The notes under the pieces: generated by a model
Databases searched by the model: none
Seen by the model: only the letters and a program-made list of their open reading frames with translations
Told to the model about the DNA's origin: nothing
Assembly: GCF_030813505.1 (NCBI RefSeq)
Contig: NZ_JAUSUE010000001.1
Reading direction: 5' to 3' (one strand)
Length of the DNA stretch: 64,000 nt
Source of the DNA: Pectinatus haikarae
GTDB taxonomy: Bacteria > Bacillota > Negativicutes > Selenomonadales > Selenomonadaceae
Made by a program: the position numbers and the translations under genes
Part shown: piece by piece, positions 7,929 to 17,324 of the stretch
Position numbering within the stretch: the first letter of the stretch is position 1
Layout: the number at the start of each line of letters is the position of its first letter

Positions 7929-10900
7929 ATGTTTCAAACTGAATATACTACTAAAGAAAAACAGATATTAAAAGAAAAGTTATTTTGCGCTCATAAATAC
8001 CTTCTCGAAAACAGCGACATGATAAACGCCGTAAAGATGAAACAACTGGCTCAAAAATTAATGAGCGGAGAGTTCACAATAGCTTTTTGCGGCCATTTTT
8101 CAGCAGGAAAATCAAAAATGATCAATACACTGCTCGGTGAAAATCTGCTTCCCTCCAGTCCTATTCCCACCAGTGCCAATCTGGTAAAAATAAGATGGGG
8201 AGATGACTGCGCCAGAGTCTTCTTCAAAAAAGAAAAACCACGCCTTTATCTTGCTCCTTACGATTACGAAATGATAAAAGAACACTGCCAGGACGGTGAT
8301 CAAATCGAAAAAATTGAAATAGACGATTCCAGTCTCGATTTGTCGGCAGGCATAGCGATAATGGACACTCCGGGAGTAGATTCCGCGGACGATGCTCATC
8401 GTATTTCCACTGAATCTGCACTCCATTTAGCAGATTTAATATTTTATATAATGGACTATAATCACGTTCAATCTGAACTTAATTTTATGTTTACGCAAAA
8501 TCTTATCAAGGCAGGCAAAGAAATATATCTGACCATTAATCAAATAGATAAACACTCCGAACAGGAAATTCCCTTTGCTGATTTTAAAAGAGGGGTGATC
8601 GAATCCTTTGCTGCATGGGGCGTGAGACCCGCCAAAATTTTTTATACCTCACTGACAGAAAAAAATCATCCGCATAATCAGTTCAGCGAATTAAAAGCCT
8701 TTTTAAAGGAGCGTTTGGACAGCAAGGACAGCCTGCTTCTGCATTCTGTCCAGCATGCGATGCAGAAAATTCTTGCCGATCATTTTGCTATCCGCAAGGA
8801 AAAAAATGAAACAGAACTCCAGCCTTTCAGAAAACTTTTATCGCAATTCAGTCCTGAAGAAAAGAATCACTTTAATTCTGATTACAATACTTTACGTGAA
8901 AAAAATGAATATTTGACACAAAATTTAACCGCACTGAAAAGCAATTTTGTCACTGAAATAGATAAAATACTTAATAATGCATATCTTATGCCTTTTGAAA
9001 CCAGAGAGCTGGCCAAAAATTATTTGGCAGCCCGGCAGCCCGGTTTTAAAACAGGCTTATTTTTTGCCAAAAGAAAAACGCAGCTTGAAAAAGAAAAAAG
9101 ATTGAATATTTTTTACAAAGCTATACTTGAAAAAACAAAATCACAAATCGAATGGCATATACATACATTTCTCAGCAATTATGTACAGGAAAATCATATA
9201 AATGACAGTTCAATATCAGCCGATATACAAACCCTTGACATATTATTCCCGATCAGTCTGCCTCTGGAGGCGGTAAAAGAAGGTGCCCGCCTTTCGGATG
9301 AATCCGTATCAAATTATACTGATGATGTATCCGCTGAAATAAAACATTTTACTAAAAATATACTTGCTCCTCTGCAGGACAGAATATTAACAGCAGTTCG
9401 TCATGAATTAACGGCATCACAGGAAAAACTCAAGCAGGAATCTGCAGATATGCAAAAATACATTTCCGCGCTGAAGAGAATTCAAGATCAGACAGAAAGC
9501 ATATTGGATCAGCAGAAACAATTAGCTGCACTATTAGATCGGCCGCAGGCAATACCCGATGATTGTGAATTATTTACAGAAATGAAACAGGAATTTGAAA
9601 TAATTGCAGGAAATAAAACTTTGAAAAAAAAAGTATTCCCGCCGGTACATTCTGTATCTACAGTTTCTGCTACTGCTTCACCCGCTATCCGTGACACAGA
9701 GGCTTCCACTGCAACTGCAGCCGGAAAATTGAAAACAACTGCGCAAAAGCTGCTGCAAACAGCTGCTGTCCTAAAAGATCTTTCGGGGTTTTCAAAACTC
9801 TCCTCAGAACTGCAGGATAAAGCACTGCGCCTGGATAAAAAAGGTTTTACAGTAGCTTTATTCGGTGCTTTCAGTGCCGGTAAATCATCCTTTGCCAATG
9901 CACTGATAGGCGCAAAAGTGCTGCCGGTATCCCCTAATCCCATGACCGCAGCTATCAATAATATCAGACCTGTGGATAAAACTCATCCTCACGAAAGCGT
10001 TATTGTCAAAATAAAAACAGAAGCTGACATTCTTACCGATCTTAACGGTGCTCTAAAAATCTTTGGCATACAGACAACTGATCTGGCTGATGCTGTCAGC
10101 AAGATAAAAGCACTGCCGCCAAGCAGCCGCATAGAGCAGGATCATGTTGAAAAAACCAGCTACTCTTTTTTACAGGCATTTATGCACGGCTACAGCAATT
10201 TTTCCGAGCAGCTTGGCATGACTATATCTGCAGGAATCAGTGAATTTGATGACTATGTGGCATTAGAAGAAAAATCCTGCTTTGTGGAATGGATAGATCT
10301 TTATTACGACTGTCCTCTGACCCGCAGAGGAATAACGCTTGTTGATACTCCCGGTGCAGATTCGGTCAATACACGCCATACCGGAGTTGCTTTTGATTTC
10401 ATTAAAAATGCGGACGCCATTTTATTTGTCACATATTATAATCATGCTTTTTCCAGAGCCGACAGAGAATTTCTGATCCAGCTCGGGCGCGTAAAAGAAT
10501 CTTTCCAGCTTGATAAAATGTTCTTCATTATAAATGCCATTGATTTGGCGGCTAATGACGAAGAAAAAGATGCCGTCGTATCTTACGTTCGCGGGCAGCT
10601 CATAAAGTACGGCATCAGAAACCCTTATCTGAGTACCTTATCCAGCCTGATGGCTCTCAAGGAAAAACAGAACGCGGGAGATTCTATTTCCTCCGGCATG
10701 GCTGCTTTTGAAAAAGCTTTTTACCGCTTCATAACCAACGACCTATCCGAAATGGTAATAGACTCTTCTGAAAATGAATGCAAAAGAGTCATTGCTCTCA
10801 TAAAAAAGCTTATACTAAACGCTCAAAAAAATGATGTTCAGAAAAAAGCAGAAAAAAGCAGCATAAGCCGGCAGAGAAATTTAGTAAATGATATTATAGC

Positions 10901-11600
10901 TAATACTGAAGCAGAGAATCTGCAAAGAAAATCTGAACAAGAAACCGCCGAACTGCTTTATTATGTCAAGCAGCGTGTGTTTCTGCGCTTCAATGAATTT
11001 TTTCGTGAGTCTTTCAATCCTGCCATATTGCGTGATGACAGTCCTGCCCTCAAAAAAGTCTTAAAAAACGCACTTGACGATTTTCTCGAACAGCTGGGTT
11101 TTGATTTTGTGCAAGAGATGCAGGCAACGATGCTGCGCTTGGACCGTTTTACCGAAAAATCACTCAGCGAATACAGTGAATCGATTGCCCATTCCATTCA
11201 TGAAATAAATACCGATCTCACTTTTACAGATTTTGAACTATCCCACAATGCAGAGCTTATCTTTGAAAATACTTTTACAAATATCCCCCGTGAAAAATTT
11301 TCCAAGGTAATGTCGTATTTCAAAAATGCCGTATCTTTTTTTGAAAAAGGTGACAATAAATTGATGCGTGACGAACTGCAAAAACAACTCGATAAATTTG
11401 CCGACGGCTATCTTACTGTACAAAAAGAAAATTTTAATCTTCATTATAATGCATTGCTCAGCCGTGAAGCAGACACTATTGCAGCAAAAATACTGGAACA
11501 GTCTGATGATTTCTATCTGGCATTAATTTCCGCGTTGGAGGATAAGAAAATATTGACAGAATTACTCCATGCCGAACAACAATTATCTGCTATTCATTGA
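7929..11600 (+). CDS. Tandem dynamin-like GTPase (DynA/LeoA-type bacterial dynamin)
   Basis: This 1,223-residue protein contains two dynamin-like GTPase modules. The first has P-loop GHFSAGKSK (about residue 55), DTPGVDS and NQIDK; the second has GAFSAGKSS (about 645), DTPGADS and NAIDL. Each GTPase is followed by long charged helical stretches. Double dynamin proteins such as Bacillus DynA fuse or repair membranes and help cells resist membrane stress and phage. The frame is open from 7866, but the ATG at 7929 has the ribosome site GGGGAG and gives the more usual N-terminus. It is transcribed alone between two terminators. Confidence 0.9.
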   Translation: MFQTEYTTKEKQILKEKLFCAHKYLLENSDMINAVKMKQLAQKLMSGEFTIAFCGHFSAGKSKMINTLLGENLLPSSPIPTSANLVKIRWGDDCARVFFKKEKPRLYLAPYDYEMIKEHCQDGDQIEKIEIDDSSLDLSAGIAIMDTPGVDSADDAHRISTESALHLADLIFYIMDYNHVQSELNFMFTQNLIKAGKEIYLTINQIDKHSEQEIPFADFKRGVIESFAAWGVRPAKIFYTSLTEKNHPHNQFSELKAFLKERLDSKDSLLLHSVQHAMQKILADHFAIRKEKNETELQPFRKLLSQFSPEEKNHFNSDYNTLREKNEYLTQNLTALKSNFVTEIDKILNNAYLMPFETRELAKNYLAARQPGFKTGLFFAKRKTQLEKEKRLNIFYKAILEKTKSQIEWHIHTFLSNYVQENHINDSSISADIQTLDILFPISLPLEAVKEGARLSDESVSNYTDDVSAEIKHFTKNILAPLQDRILTAVRHELTASQEKLKQESADMQKYISALKRIQDQTESILDQQKQLAALLDRPQAIPDDCELFTEMKQEFEIIAGNKTLKKKVFPPVHSVSTVSATASPAIRDTEASTATAAGKLKTTAQKLLQTAAVLKDLSGFSKLSSELQDKALRLDKKGFTVALFGAFSAGKSSFANALIGAKVLPVSPNPMTAAINNIRPVDKTHPHESVIVKIKTEADILTDLNGALKIFGIQTTDLADAVSKIKALPPSSRIEQDHVEKTSYSFLQAFMHGYSNFSEQLGMTISAGISEFDDYVALEEKSCFVEWIDLYYDCPLTRRGITLVDTPGADSVNTRHTGVAFDFIKNADAILFVTYYNHAFSRADREFLIQLGRVKESFQLDKMFFIINAIDLAANDEEKDAVVSYVRGQLIKYGIRNPYLSTLSSLMALKEKQNAGDSISSGMAAFEKAFYRFITNDLSEMVIDSSENECKRVIALIKKLILNAQKNDVQKKAEKSSISRQRNLVNDIIANTEAENLQRKSEQETAELLYYVKQRVFLRFNEFFRESFNPAILRDDSPALKKVLKNALDDFLEQLGFDFVQEMQATMLRLDRFTEKSLSEYSESIAHSIHEINTDLTFTDFELSHNAELIFENTFTNIPREKFSKVMSYFKNAVSFFEKGDNKLMRDELQKQLDKFADGYLTVQKENFNLHYNALLSREADTIAAKILEQSDDFYLALISALEDKKILTELLHAEQQLSAIH

Positions 11601-11625
11601 ATAGCAGATAATTGTTGTTCTTTAT
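11575..11625 (+). terminator. Terminator that overlaps the end of the dynamin gene
   Basis: Arms 11575-11593 and 11601-11619 are perfect 19-base complements (core CAACAATTATCTGCTAT) followed by CTTTATG. The left arm encodes the last residues of the GTPase and the stop codon lies in the loop. Confidence 0.8.
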
Positions 11626-11685
11626 GCTCACCTTCAGCAAAATATTTTATGCCGCATAGAAACATTGCCTGCTACCCGGTTGAGC

Positions 11686-12480
11686 TTAAACTGCGCTGCG
11701 AATAAGATGCAGGATTTCTCCGCGCATATGCAAAAAATCATCACAATGGTAAATACTTTCTGTGTTTTCCTGGGCAGCAGAATAAGTGAATGAGGTTTTA
11801 TATTCTCTGATTATCCGGCCCGGACCTTTCGCCATTACGAGCACCCTCGTTCCCAATGATAATGCTTCATCTACATCATGTGTTATAAATAGAATCGTGT
11901 TGTTCAATTCCAGCCATATTTTCCTGAGCATAGCCTGCATCTGTTCCCGAGTCAGGGCATCAAGTGCACCGAACGGTTCATCCATCAGCAGAACAAGCGG
12001 ATTATTGATCAACGTTCTGGCTATTGCGACTCTCTGCTTCATGCCTCCTGATAGTTCATAGGGTTTATGATTTCTGAAGGCAAGCAAACCAACCTTTTCA
12101 AGATAATCTGTTATCAGATCTTCTGACTGCTTTTTGGAAAAATGCCTCATTTTCAAACCAAATCTTATATTTTCTGCCACGTTCAGCCATGGATAAAGCG
12201 GTGGCTGCTGAAAAACCACACCACGCTGCCAATCAGGACCTGCTATAGCCTTTGTACCGAATTGAGCTGTTCCTTGTGAAGGAAATATAAATCCGGCAAT
12301 AATCTTCAGCAAGGTACTTTTGCCGCAGCCTGACGGACCCAGTACACATACGAATTCTTTTTTATTAAGGCTCAGATCAATGTTTTCCAGCACATTCGCA
12401 CTATCTGCCGAATAAGCCAGAGATACATTGCTGAGTCTTATTATATTCTCTAAATTTTCCTGTTGCCTGACAGAAATCAT
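11686..12480 (-). CDS. Taurine/sulfonate-type ABC transporter ATPase
   Basis: The 264-residue protein has a Walker A GPSGCGKST, Q-loop FQQPPLYPW, signature ELSGGMKQR, Walker B LLMDEPFGALD and switch His in ITHD, all typical of the TauB/SsuB/NrtD group. It powers uptake through the TauC-like permease. An upstream in-frame ATG at 12522 overlaps tauA, but the ATG at 12480 has AGGAG 10 bases before it and is preferred. It is the last gene of the leftward module with the aminotransferase, permease and binding protein, which points to taurine as substrate. Confidence 0.92.
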   Translation of the reverse strand: MISVRQQENLENIIRLSNVSLAYSADSANVLENIDLSLNKKEFVCVLGPSGCGKSTLLKIIAGFIFPSQGTAQFGTKAIAGPDWQRGVVFQQPPLYPWLNVAENIRFGLKMRHFSKKQSEDLITDYLEKVGLLAFRNHKPYELSGGMKQRVAIARTLINNPLVLLMDEPFGALDALTREQMQAMLRKIWLELNNTILFITHDVDEALSLGTRVLVMAKGPGRIIREYKTSFTYSAAQENTESIYHCDDFLHMRGEILHLIRSAV

Positions 12481-12502
12481 ACTGATAACTCCTAAATAAA
12501 TT

Positions 12503-13531
12503 TTATTTTGTGGCGGCTTCAATAAAAGCCGGATTCACTGCTTTTTCAAATACAGCAATTTCCGGAACCGAATCAATTGCCTTTTGTTCCACCAGAAAAT
12601 CTGCTGTATCTTTCAATGTCTTCACAAAATCTCCCTTTTTACTGCTTGTTCCGAGATACTGTTCTGTAAGCTGATCTTTTCCTGAAAGCCATAAAAGTTC
12701 TTTCATTTCCTTAAGACTTTCAGCCTGATCTATCTTTAGTTCCGATGCTACGCTCTGTGCTGCCTCGTCAGATTTGTCACTATATAATTTAAAAGCCTTT
12801 TCCTGCAATTGTACATATTTCTTTACTATATCAGGACATTTTTGCGCAAATTCGGTTCTTACAATGCCAACATCTGCCGTTACGATCCCCTTTTGCGCCA
12901 GCTCACGGCTGGTTACCAAAAGCTTGCCGTCATTAAGCAGTTTTCCCAAGGTAGGCTGCCATACATAGGCCGCATCAATATCGCCGCGCTGCCACGCCGC
13001 AAAGATTTCCGGCGGCTGCATATCAAGAATCCTGACATCTCCCTGATTTATTCCTTCAAGTTTAAGCGCATTAAGCAAACTATAATGTGTAGTCGAGCCT
13101 GAGGGGACAGCTATTTTTTTCCCTTTTAAATCTTTTATTGAATTTACTCCGGCGCTATTTTTTACCGCCAGTGCTTCATTATCCCCCTCCACGTCATGTA
13201 TCCAGAAAACTTCATAAGGTATTCCCTTGGCAATACCTATAGCAGCCGGTGTTGAACCCAGTATGGCAATATCAATGCTGCCGGCCGTCATAGCCGTGTT
13301 GACATCACGTCCTGAATCAAACTGCTTGAAATTGACTTTGACTCCCAGCTCTTTTTCATACCATTGTTTGGCTACCAGCTCGTCATTGGGTATGGCCTGC
13401 AATCCTATCGTAATGGATTCGGGTGTTTCATTTGCAGTATCATTTTTAGCAGCCTGATTATTGCCGCAGCCGGCAAACAATAAAGACATAATTACCAGCA
13501 CCATAAAACTTAAACTCAATTTGTTTTTCAT
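12503..13531 (-). CDS. Taurine/sulfonate-type ABC transporter binding lipoprotein
   Basis: The 342-residue protein begins with a lipoprotein signal peptide ending in LLFAGC, so the mature protein is anchored at Cys21. The body matches the TauA/SsuA/NMT1 binding-protein fold (ITIGLQAIPND, SIDIAILGSTPAAIGIAKG, IDAAYVWQP). It captures substrate outside the membrane. The ATG at 13531 has GGGAGAG upstream; the longer frame from 13564 would overlap the permease and bury the signal peptide. Confidence 0.92.
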   Translation of the reverse strand: MKNKLSLSFMVLVIMSLLFAGCGNNQAAKNDTANETPESITIGLQAIPNDELVAKQWYEKELGVKVNFKQFDSGRDVNTAMTAGSIDIAILGSTPAAIGIAKGIPYEVFWIHDVEGDNEALAVKNSAGVNSIKDLKGKKIAVPSGSTTHYSLLNALKLEGINQGDVRILDMQPPEIFAAWQRGDIDAAYVWQPTLGKLLNDGKLLVTSRELAQKGIVTADVGIVRTEFAQKCPDIVKKYVQLQEKAFKLYSDKSDEAAQSVASELKIDQAESLKEMKELLWLSGKDQLTEQYLGTSSKKGDFVKTLKDTADFLVEQKAIDSVPEIAVFEKAVNPAFIEAATK

Positions 13532-13545
13532 CACTATGCTCTCCC

Positions 13546-14373
13546 TTATTCTTTTCCCTTCCATGGGATAATCTTATTTTCCATAAATTTCAACAGCACA
13601 TCTAACATTATTCCGGTAATACCCATAATAAAAATTCCGACAAAAATCACATCACTGAGGAGAAATTTGCTGGCGTCAAGCACCATCCAGCCTATCCCTG
13701 TCTCGGCCGCCACCATCTCGGCTGCTACCAAAGTCGTGTAGGAAAATCCCAGAGCCGTCCGCAGGCCTGTAAAAAGATCTGGCAGACAGGCCGGCAGTAC
13801 AACGTAAACAAATACCTGATATTTATTTGCTCCGAGCGTATAGGCCCCGGAGATATAGTCCCGTTTGATTTTCATCACACCGGAAATACAGGCAAGATAT
13901 ACCGGCGCAAATCCGGCAAGATACAACAGCATTATTTTGGAGCTGTTGCCTATTCCCATCCAGATGACCAGCATAGTATAATATGCCAGCGGCGGCAGCG
14001 GGCGGTAAAAACCTACCAGCGGTTCAAGAACGGCTCGTATTTTTGAATTATAACCGCTCAGAAGTCCGGCAGGAACAGCAGTAAGACAAACAAAAACAAA
14101 CGCTGCCAATAATCTCTCAATACTGTCAAAAAGATGCGTTGACAGTGCCGCCCCCTTGTATCCTTCGCTCAGGATATCAATAAAGGTCTTATATACTTTG
14201 CCCGGCGGTGGTATTATCACCTCAGAAAACAGTTTCCACTCGGTTGCTGCATACCAACTTATAAAAATAACAGCCACTGTCGACAGTGTGATCAAGTGCT
14301 CGGTTGTCAGCCAAATTTTTGGTTTGCAGGGAAAATTTCTCTTGATTTTCACTTGTGAATCAGCCAAAGACAT
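13546..14373 (-). CDS. Taurine/sulfonate-type ABC transporter permease
   Basis: The 275-residue protein has about six membrane helices and the BPD-type EAA loop (SGAYTLGANKYQVFVYVVLPACLPDLFTGLRTALG region), which contacts the ATPase. Its closest recognisable relatives are TauC/SsuC permeases. It starts 16 bases after the aminotransferase stop and ends 14 bases before the binding-protein start, so the unit is one operon. Ribosome site AAGGACGG precedes the ATG. Confidence 0.92.
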   Translation of the reverse strand: MSLADSQVKIKRNFPCKPKIWLTTEHLITLSTVAVIFISWYAATEWKLFSEVIIPPPGKVYKTFIDILSEGYKGAALSTHLFDSIERLLAAFVFVCLTAVPAGLLSGYNSKIRAVLEPLVGFYRPLPPLAYYTMLVIWMGIGNSSKIMLLYLAGFAPVYLACISGVMKIKRDYISGAYTLGANKYQVFVYVVLPACLPDLFTGLRTALGFSYTTLVAAEMVAAETGIGWMVLDASKFLLSDVIFVGIFIMGITGIMLDVLLKFMENKIIPWKGKE

Positions 14374-14389
14374 AACACCGTCCTTTCTT

Positions 14390-15763
14390 TTAAACTCTTA
14401 TTTCTGCCAGGGCATTGTGAACAGCTGAAACGATTTTATCTATCTCATCTTTATTGACTACCAGTGCCGGAGCCAGCACCAACACGTTATTTTGCCCCGG
14501 TATACTGCGATTCATCTTTCCGATCAATACCCCGCATTGAGCTGCTTTATTTACTATTGCCGCCATGCAGGCTTCATTGATCGGCATTTTACTCTTCCTG
14601 TCACTGACAAGCTCTATGCCGACAAACAATCCTTTGCCTCTTATATCACCGATTATCGGCATATCCCTGAACTCATTCAGCTTCTCCAGTAAATAAGCTC
14701 CCATTTTTTCACTGTTGACAAATAATTGCTGTTCCTGCATGATTTTTATATTTTCCAAGGCAGCCGCGCATGCCCCCGCGCTCCCGCCAAAAGTACTGAT
14801 ATCACGAAAATAACCTGTTTTATCAGCTGATCCACTTATAAATTCATTAAAAATCTTTTCAGTCGCCATTGTAGCGGACAACGGCATATAGGAACTCGTT
14901 ATTCCCTTGGCTGTTGTCACTATATCCGGTCTGACGCCCCAATGGAAATGACCGAAGGCTTTTCCTGTGCGTCCAAAACCTGTCACAACTTCATCTATGA
15001 TAAGCAGTACGGCATATTTACGGCATATTTTCTGGATTATTTCAAAATATTCTGCCACAGGAATAATGATTCCGCCGCCTGCCGTAATCGGTTCAAGAAT
15101 CAATGCTCCCACAGTATCGGGATTTTCCTGCCTTATGACTTTTTCCAGCACATGCGCGCATTGGATATCACAAGACGGATATTTTTTACCGAAAGGACAG
15201 CGATAACAATATGCCGCCGGGATACTTTTAAATCCCGGGACAAACGGTCCATAAGCCTCTGTCCTTTCTGCCTGTCCTGTCGCACTGAGCGCCGCCAGTG
15301 TAGTTCCATGATAATCCCGCTCGCGGTAAAGAATCTTGTACTTATTCATTTTATATTTAAGGCGGTTATATTGTCTTGCCAGTTTAAATGCTTTTTCATT
15401 GGCTTCTGAGCCACTGCTTGAAAAATATACACGGCTAAGCTCCGGAATCATCTGGCTAAGTTTTTGCGCCAGCAGAATAGCCGGCGGATTTCCGGCACTG
15501 CCGGAATAATATGGCAGTCGTACCAGCTGCCTGTATGCCGCTTTAGCGATCGATTCCTGCCCATAACCAGCATTGACACACCATACACCACCGGAAACAG
15601 CATCCAAAAATTCTCTGCCGTGTATATCCTTTATCCGGCACCCTTTTCCCTCGGCGATGATGAACGGCTCCTTATATTCAAAAATTTTATGCTGCGTGAT
15701 ATGATGCCATAAATGCTTCTTATCAATATCTATAAGTTCCTGTGTCTGTTCTATGTCTTTCAA
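14390..15763 (-). CDS. Class III aminotransferase, taurine-pyruvate aminotransferase-like
   Basis: This 457-residue PLP enzyme has the fold-type I features FSSSGSEANEKAFKLAR, DYHGTTLAALSATG, the LIIDEVVTGFGRTG metal/PLP Asp segment and the Schiff-base Lys in TTAKGITSSYMPL. The overall pattern, including VNAGYGQESIAKAAY and a Cys-rich CYRCPFGKKYPSCDIQC insert, resembles taurine-pyruvate aminotransferase (Tpa), which yields sulfoacetaldehyde and alanine. The adjacent TauABC genes support taurine, but other omega-amine substrates remain possible. The start is TTG at 15763 behind a strong GGGGAGG. No sulfoacetaldehyde-handling gene is present here. Confidence 0.85.
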   Translation of the reverse strand: MKDIEQTQELIDIDKKHLWHHITQHKIFEYKEPFIIAEGKGCRIKDIHGREFLDAVSGGVWCVNAGYGQESIAKAAYRQLVRLPYYSGSAGNPPAILLAQKLSQMIPELSRVYFSSSGSEANEKAFKLARQYNRLKYKMNKYKILYRERDYHGTTLAALSATGQAERTEAYGPFVPGFKSIPAAYCYRCPFGKKYPSCDIQCAHVLEKVIRQENPDTVGALILEPITAGGGIIIPVAEYFEIIQKICRKYAVLLIIDEVVTGFGRTGKAFGHFHWGVRPDIVTTAKGITSSYMPLSATMATEKIFNEFISGSADKTGYFRDISTFGGSAGACAAALENIKIMQEQQLFVNSEKMGAYLLEKLNEFRDMPIIGDIRGKGLFVGIELVSDRKSKMPINEACMAAIVNKAAQCGVLIGKMNRSIPGQNNVLVLAPALVVNKDEIDKIVSAVHNALAEIRV

Positions 15764-15780
15764 TATTTATTCCTCCCCAA

Positions 15781-15826
15781 AATAAAAAGACCGGAAAGCT
15801 GATATATCCTGCTTTCCGGCCTTTAG
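15781..15826 (-). terminator. Terminator or attenuator between the GntR gene and the taurine operon
   Basis: A nine-base stem (CCGGAAAGC at 15791-15799, GCTTTCCGG at 15811-15819) is followed on the minus strand by TCTTTTTATTTT. It lies only about 25 bases before the TTG start of the aminotransferase, so little room is left for a separate promoter. Confidence 0.75.
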
Positions 15827-15864
15827 TTTTCTAATCGGCCGATCCAATAATATAATTATGAATC

Positions 15865-16599
15865 TTACTTTTTTCTCCTGCGTGTCAAATTAATGCAAAA
15901 TTTATACATATCTGCGCGATATACACTTTTTTCATATTCCCATGGTCGCTCCTGCACATCGACCACCAGTCTTTTGGACAAAAGAGCACAGCATTGTGTA
16001 TTGCTGAATAATTTGAGCAATTTTTTTTCTTCTGCCGTCGGAATTATAGCCGATATAGTTTGCTTGGCTTCCCATAGAGTGACGCCCAGATCATTTTCCA
16101 ATATATCGTAAGTGGAAATATCGTTCAAATCATAGCTCAATAATTTCTTACCGACTCCCAATGGATAATATTGCTTTTCAATAACGATCGGCATATCATC
16201 TGCCAAGCGCAGACGCACCGTCTGATATACCTGATATGTACCGAATATTGCCAGAACATCCTGCGGTGCTTCCACTACGCCGCGATGCAGCAGTTGTATA
16301 CTGGGTTTCATTCCCATTTCATTGACAATATCAAAATAGGTGCTCAAATTTCCCAGCCATTCCTCTATTGATCTCACAGACACAAAAGTTCCTAATCCCT
16401 GCCGTGTTTCTAGGACGCCCTCTTCTGTAAGTTTTCTGACAGCCCGCCTTACAGTCGCTCTGCTGACCTGAAATAACTCCATCAATTCATGTTCGGATGG
16501 AAGCCGTCCGGTATATGATCCCTTTAAAATTTCATTGCGCAAAAAAGTCCCGACCTGCAAATACAGTGGTACAGCATCATCTCTATCAAAGCGATTCAT
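15865..16599 (-). CDS. GntR-family transcriptional regulator with UTRA domain
   Basis: The 244-residue protein has an N-terminal winged helix (PLYLQVGTFLRNEILKG, then LPSEHELMELFQVSRATVRRAV and GTFVS) and a C-terminal UTRA effector domain (about 95-235) that includes IVIEKQYYP and STYDILENDLG. HutC/FarR-type regulators of this kind repress adjacent catabolic operons until a ligand binds. Its position directly upstream of the aminotransferase and TauABC genes on the same strand suggests it controls them, perhaps with taurine or a breakdown product as ligand. The ligand is inferred only from context. Confidence 0.9.
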   Translation of the reverse strand: MNRFDRDDAVPLYLQVGTFLRNEILKGSYTGRLPSEHELMELFQVSRATVRRAVRKLTEEGVLETRQGLGTFVSVRSIEEWLGNLSTYFDIVNEMGMKPSIQLLHRGVVEAPQDVLAIFGTYQVYQTVRLRLADDMPIVIEKQYYPLGVGKKLLSYDLNDISTYDILENDLGVTLWEAKQTISAIIPTAEEKKLLKLFSNTQCCALLSKRLVVDVQERPWEYEKSVYRADMYKFCINLTRRRKK

Positions 16600-17324
16600 A
16601 TTCTCACCGTCCGTTCACACTGCTCATAGTGACATTACCAGATGTTTTAGCAAACACTCCTGAATAATAATTTGCGAAACATTTTCCCCTGCATTCAACT
16701 GCCACCTTTCCAAAGCAGATTTTTACTTATAATGATATTATGATATCCGTACAAGTATAACTGCAGAACAATATTCACTCGCACATATTAGAACCGAACC
16801 ATAATAACTATATATTCAACTTTCTGTTTATCAGATCAGCTGGCTCTGTATAAAAATCTTATTTGGTATATTATCACAAAATCTCTTAATTGTAAGTCAT
16901 CTAAACGACAATTGACTTTTTATTTGCATAAAATTAAATCTAAACTGCCATCTCAAAGTAAGCATTATGAAAATCTAAAAAAAACGACTCATTCCCTAAA
17001 AAAGACAAATGAAATCAACACAGATAATAGATCTTCGCTCTAAAAGAACAAAGTACAGCAAGAAATATCCTGCTGTACTTGAGGTGATTAATTATTTATC
17101 GGTGAGATGAAATCCCACTATAAAAGTAAGCATTATGAAATTATCTGCAAATCAAAAAACAAATAAGAAGTTATGTGAACACAGTTTTAGCTTGACAGGC
17201 AATTTCAAGAGATGAACCATGATAATCAAAATTCACACGCACCCTTCCTTGATATTATTTCATGCTCATTGCACTTTCCTCCAAGATAGTACAGGTCAAA
17301 AAGGTGCGTACTTGTTTTTACTAA
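16600..17324. other. Degraded AT-rich intergenic region
   Basis: No intact gene is seen. The region holds an 18-base direct repeat (AAAGTAAGCATTATGAAA at 16955-16972 and 17123-17140) and a small hairpin AAGTACAGCA/TGCTGTACTT at 17051-17080. Promoters for the GntR gene must lie at its left end. The rest looks like decayed sequence upstream of the arginase remnant. Confidence 0.5.
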
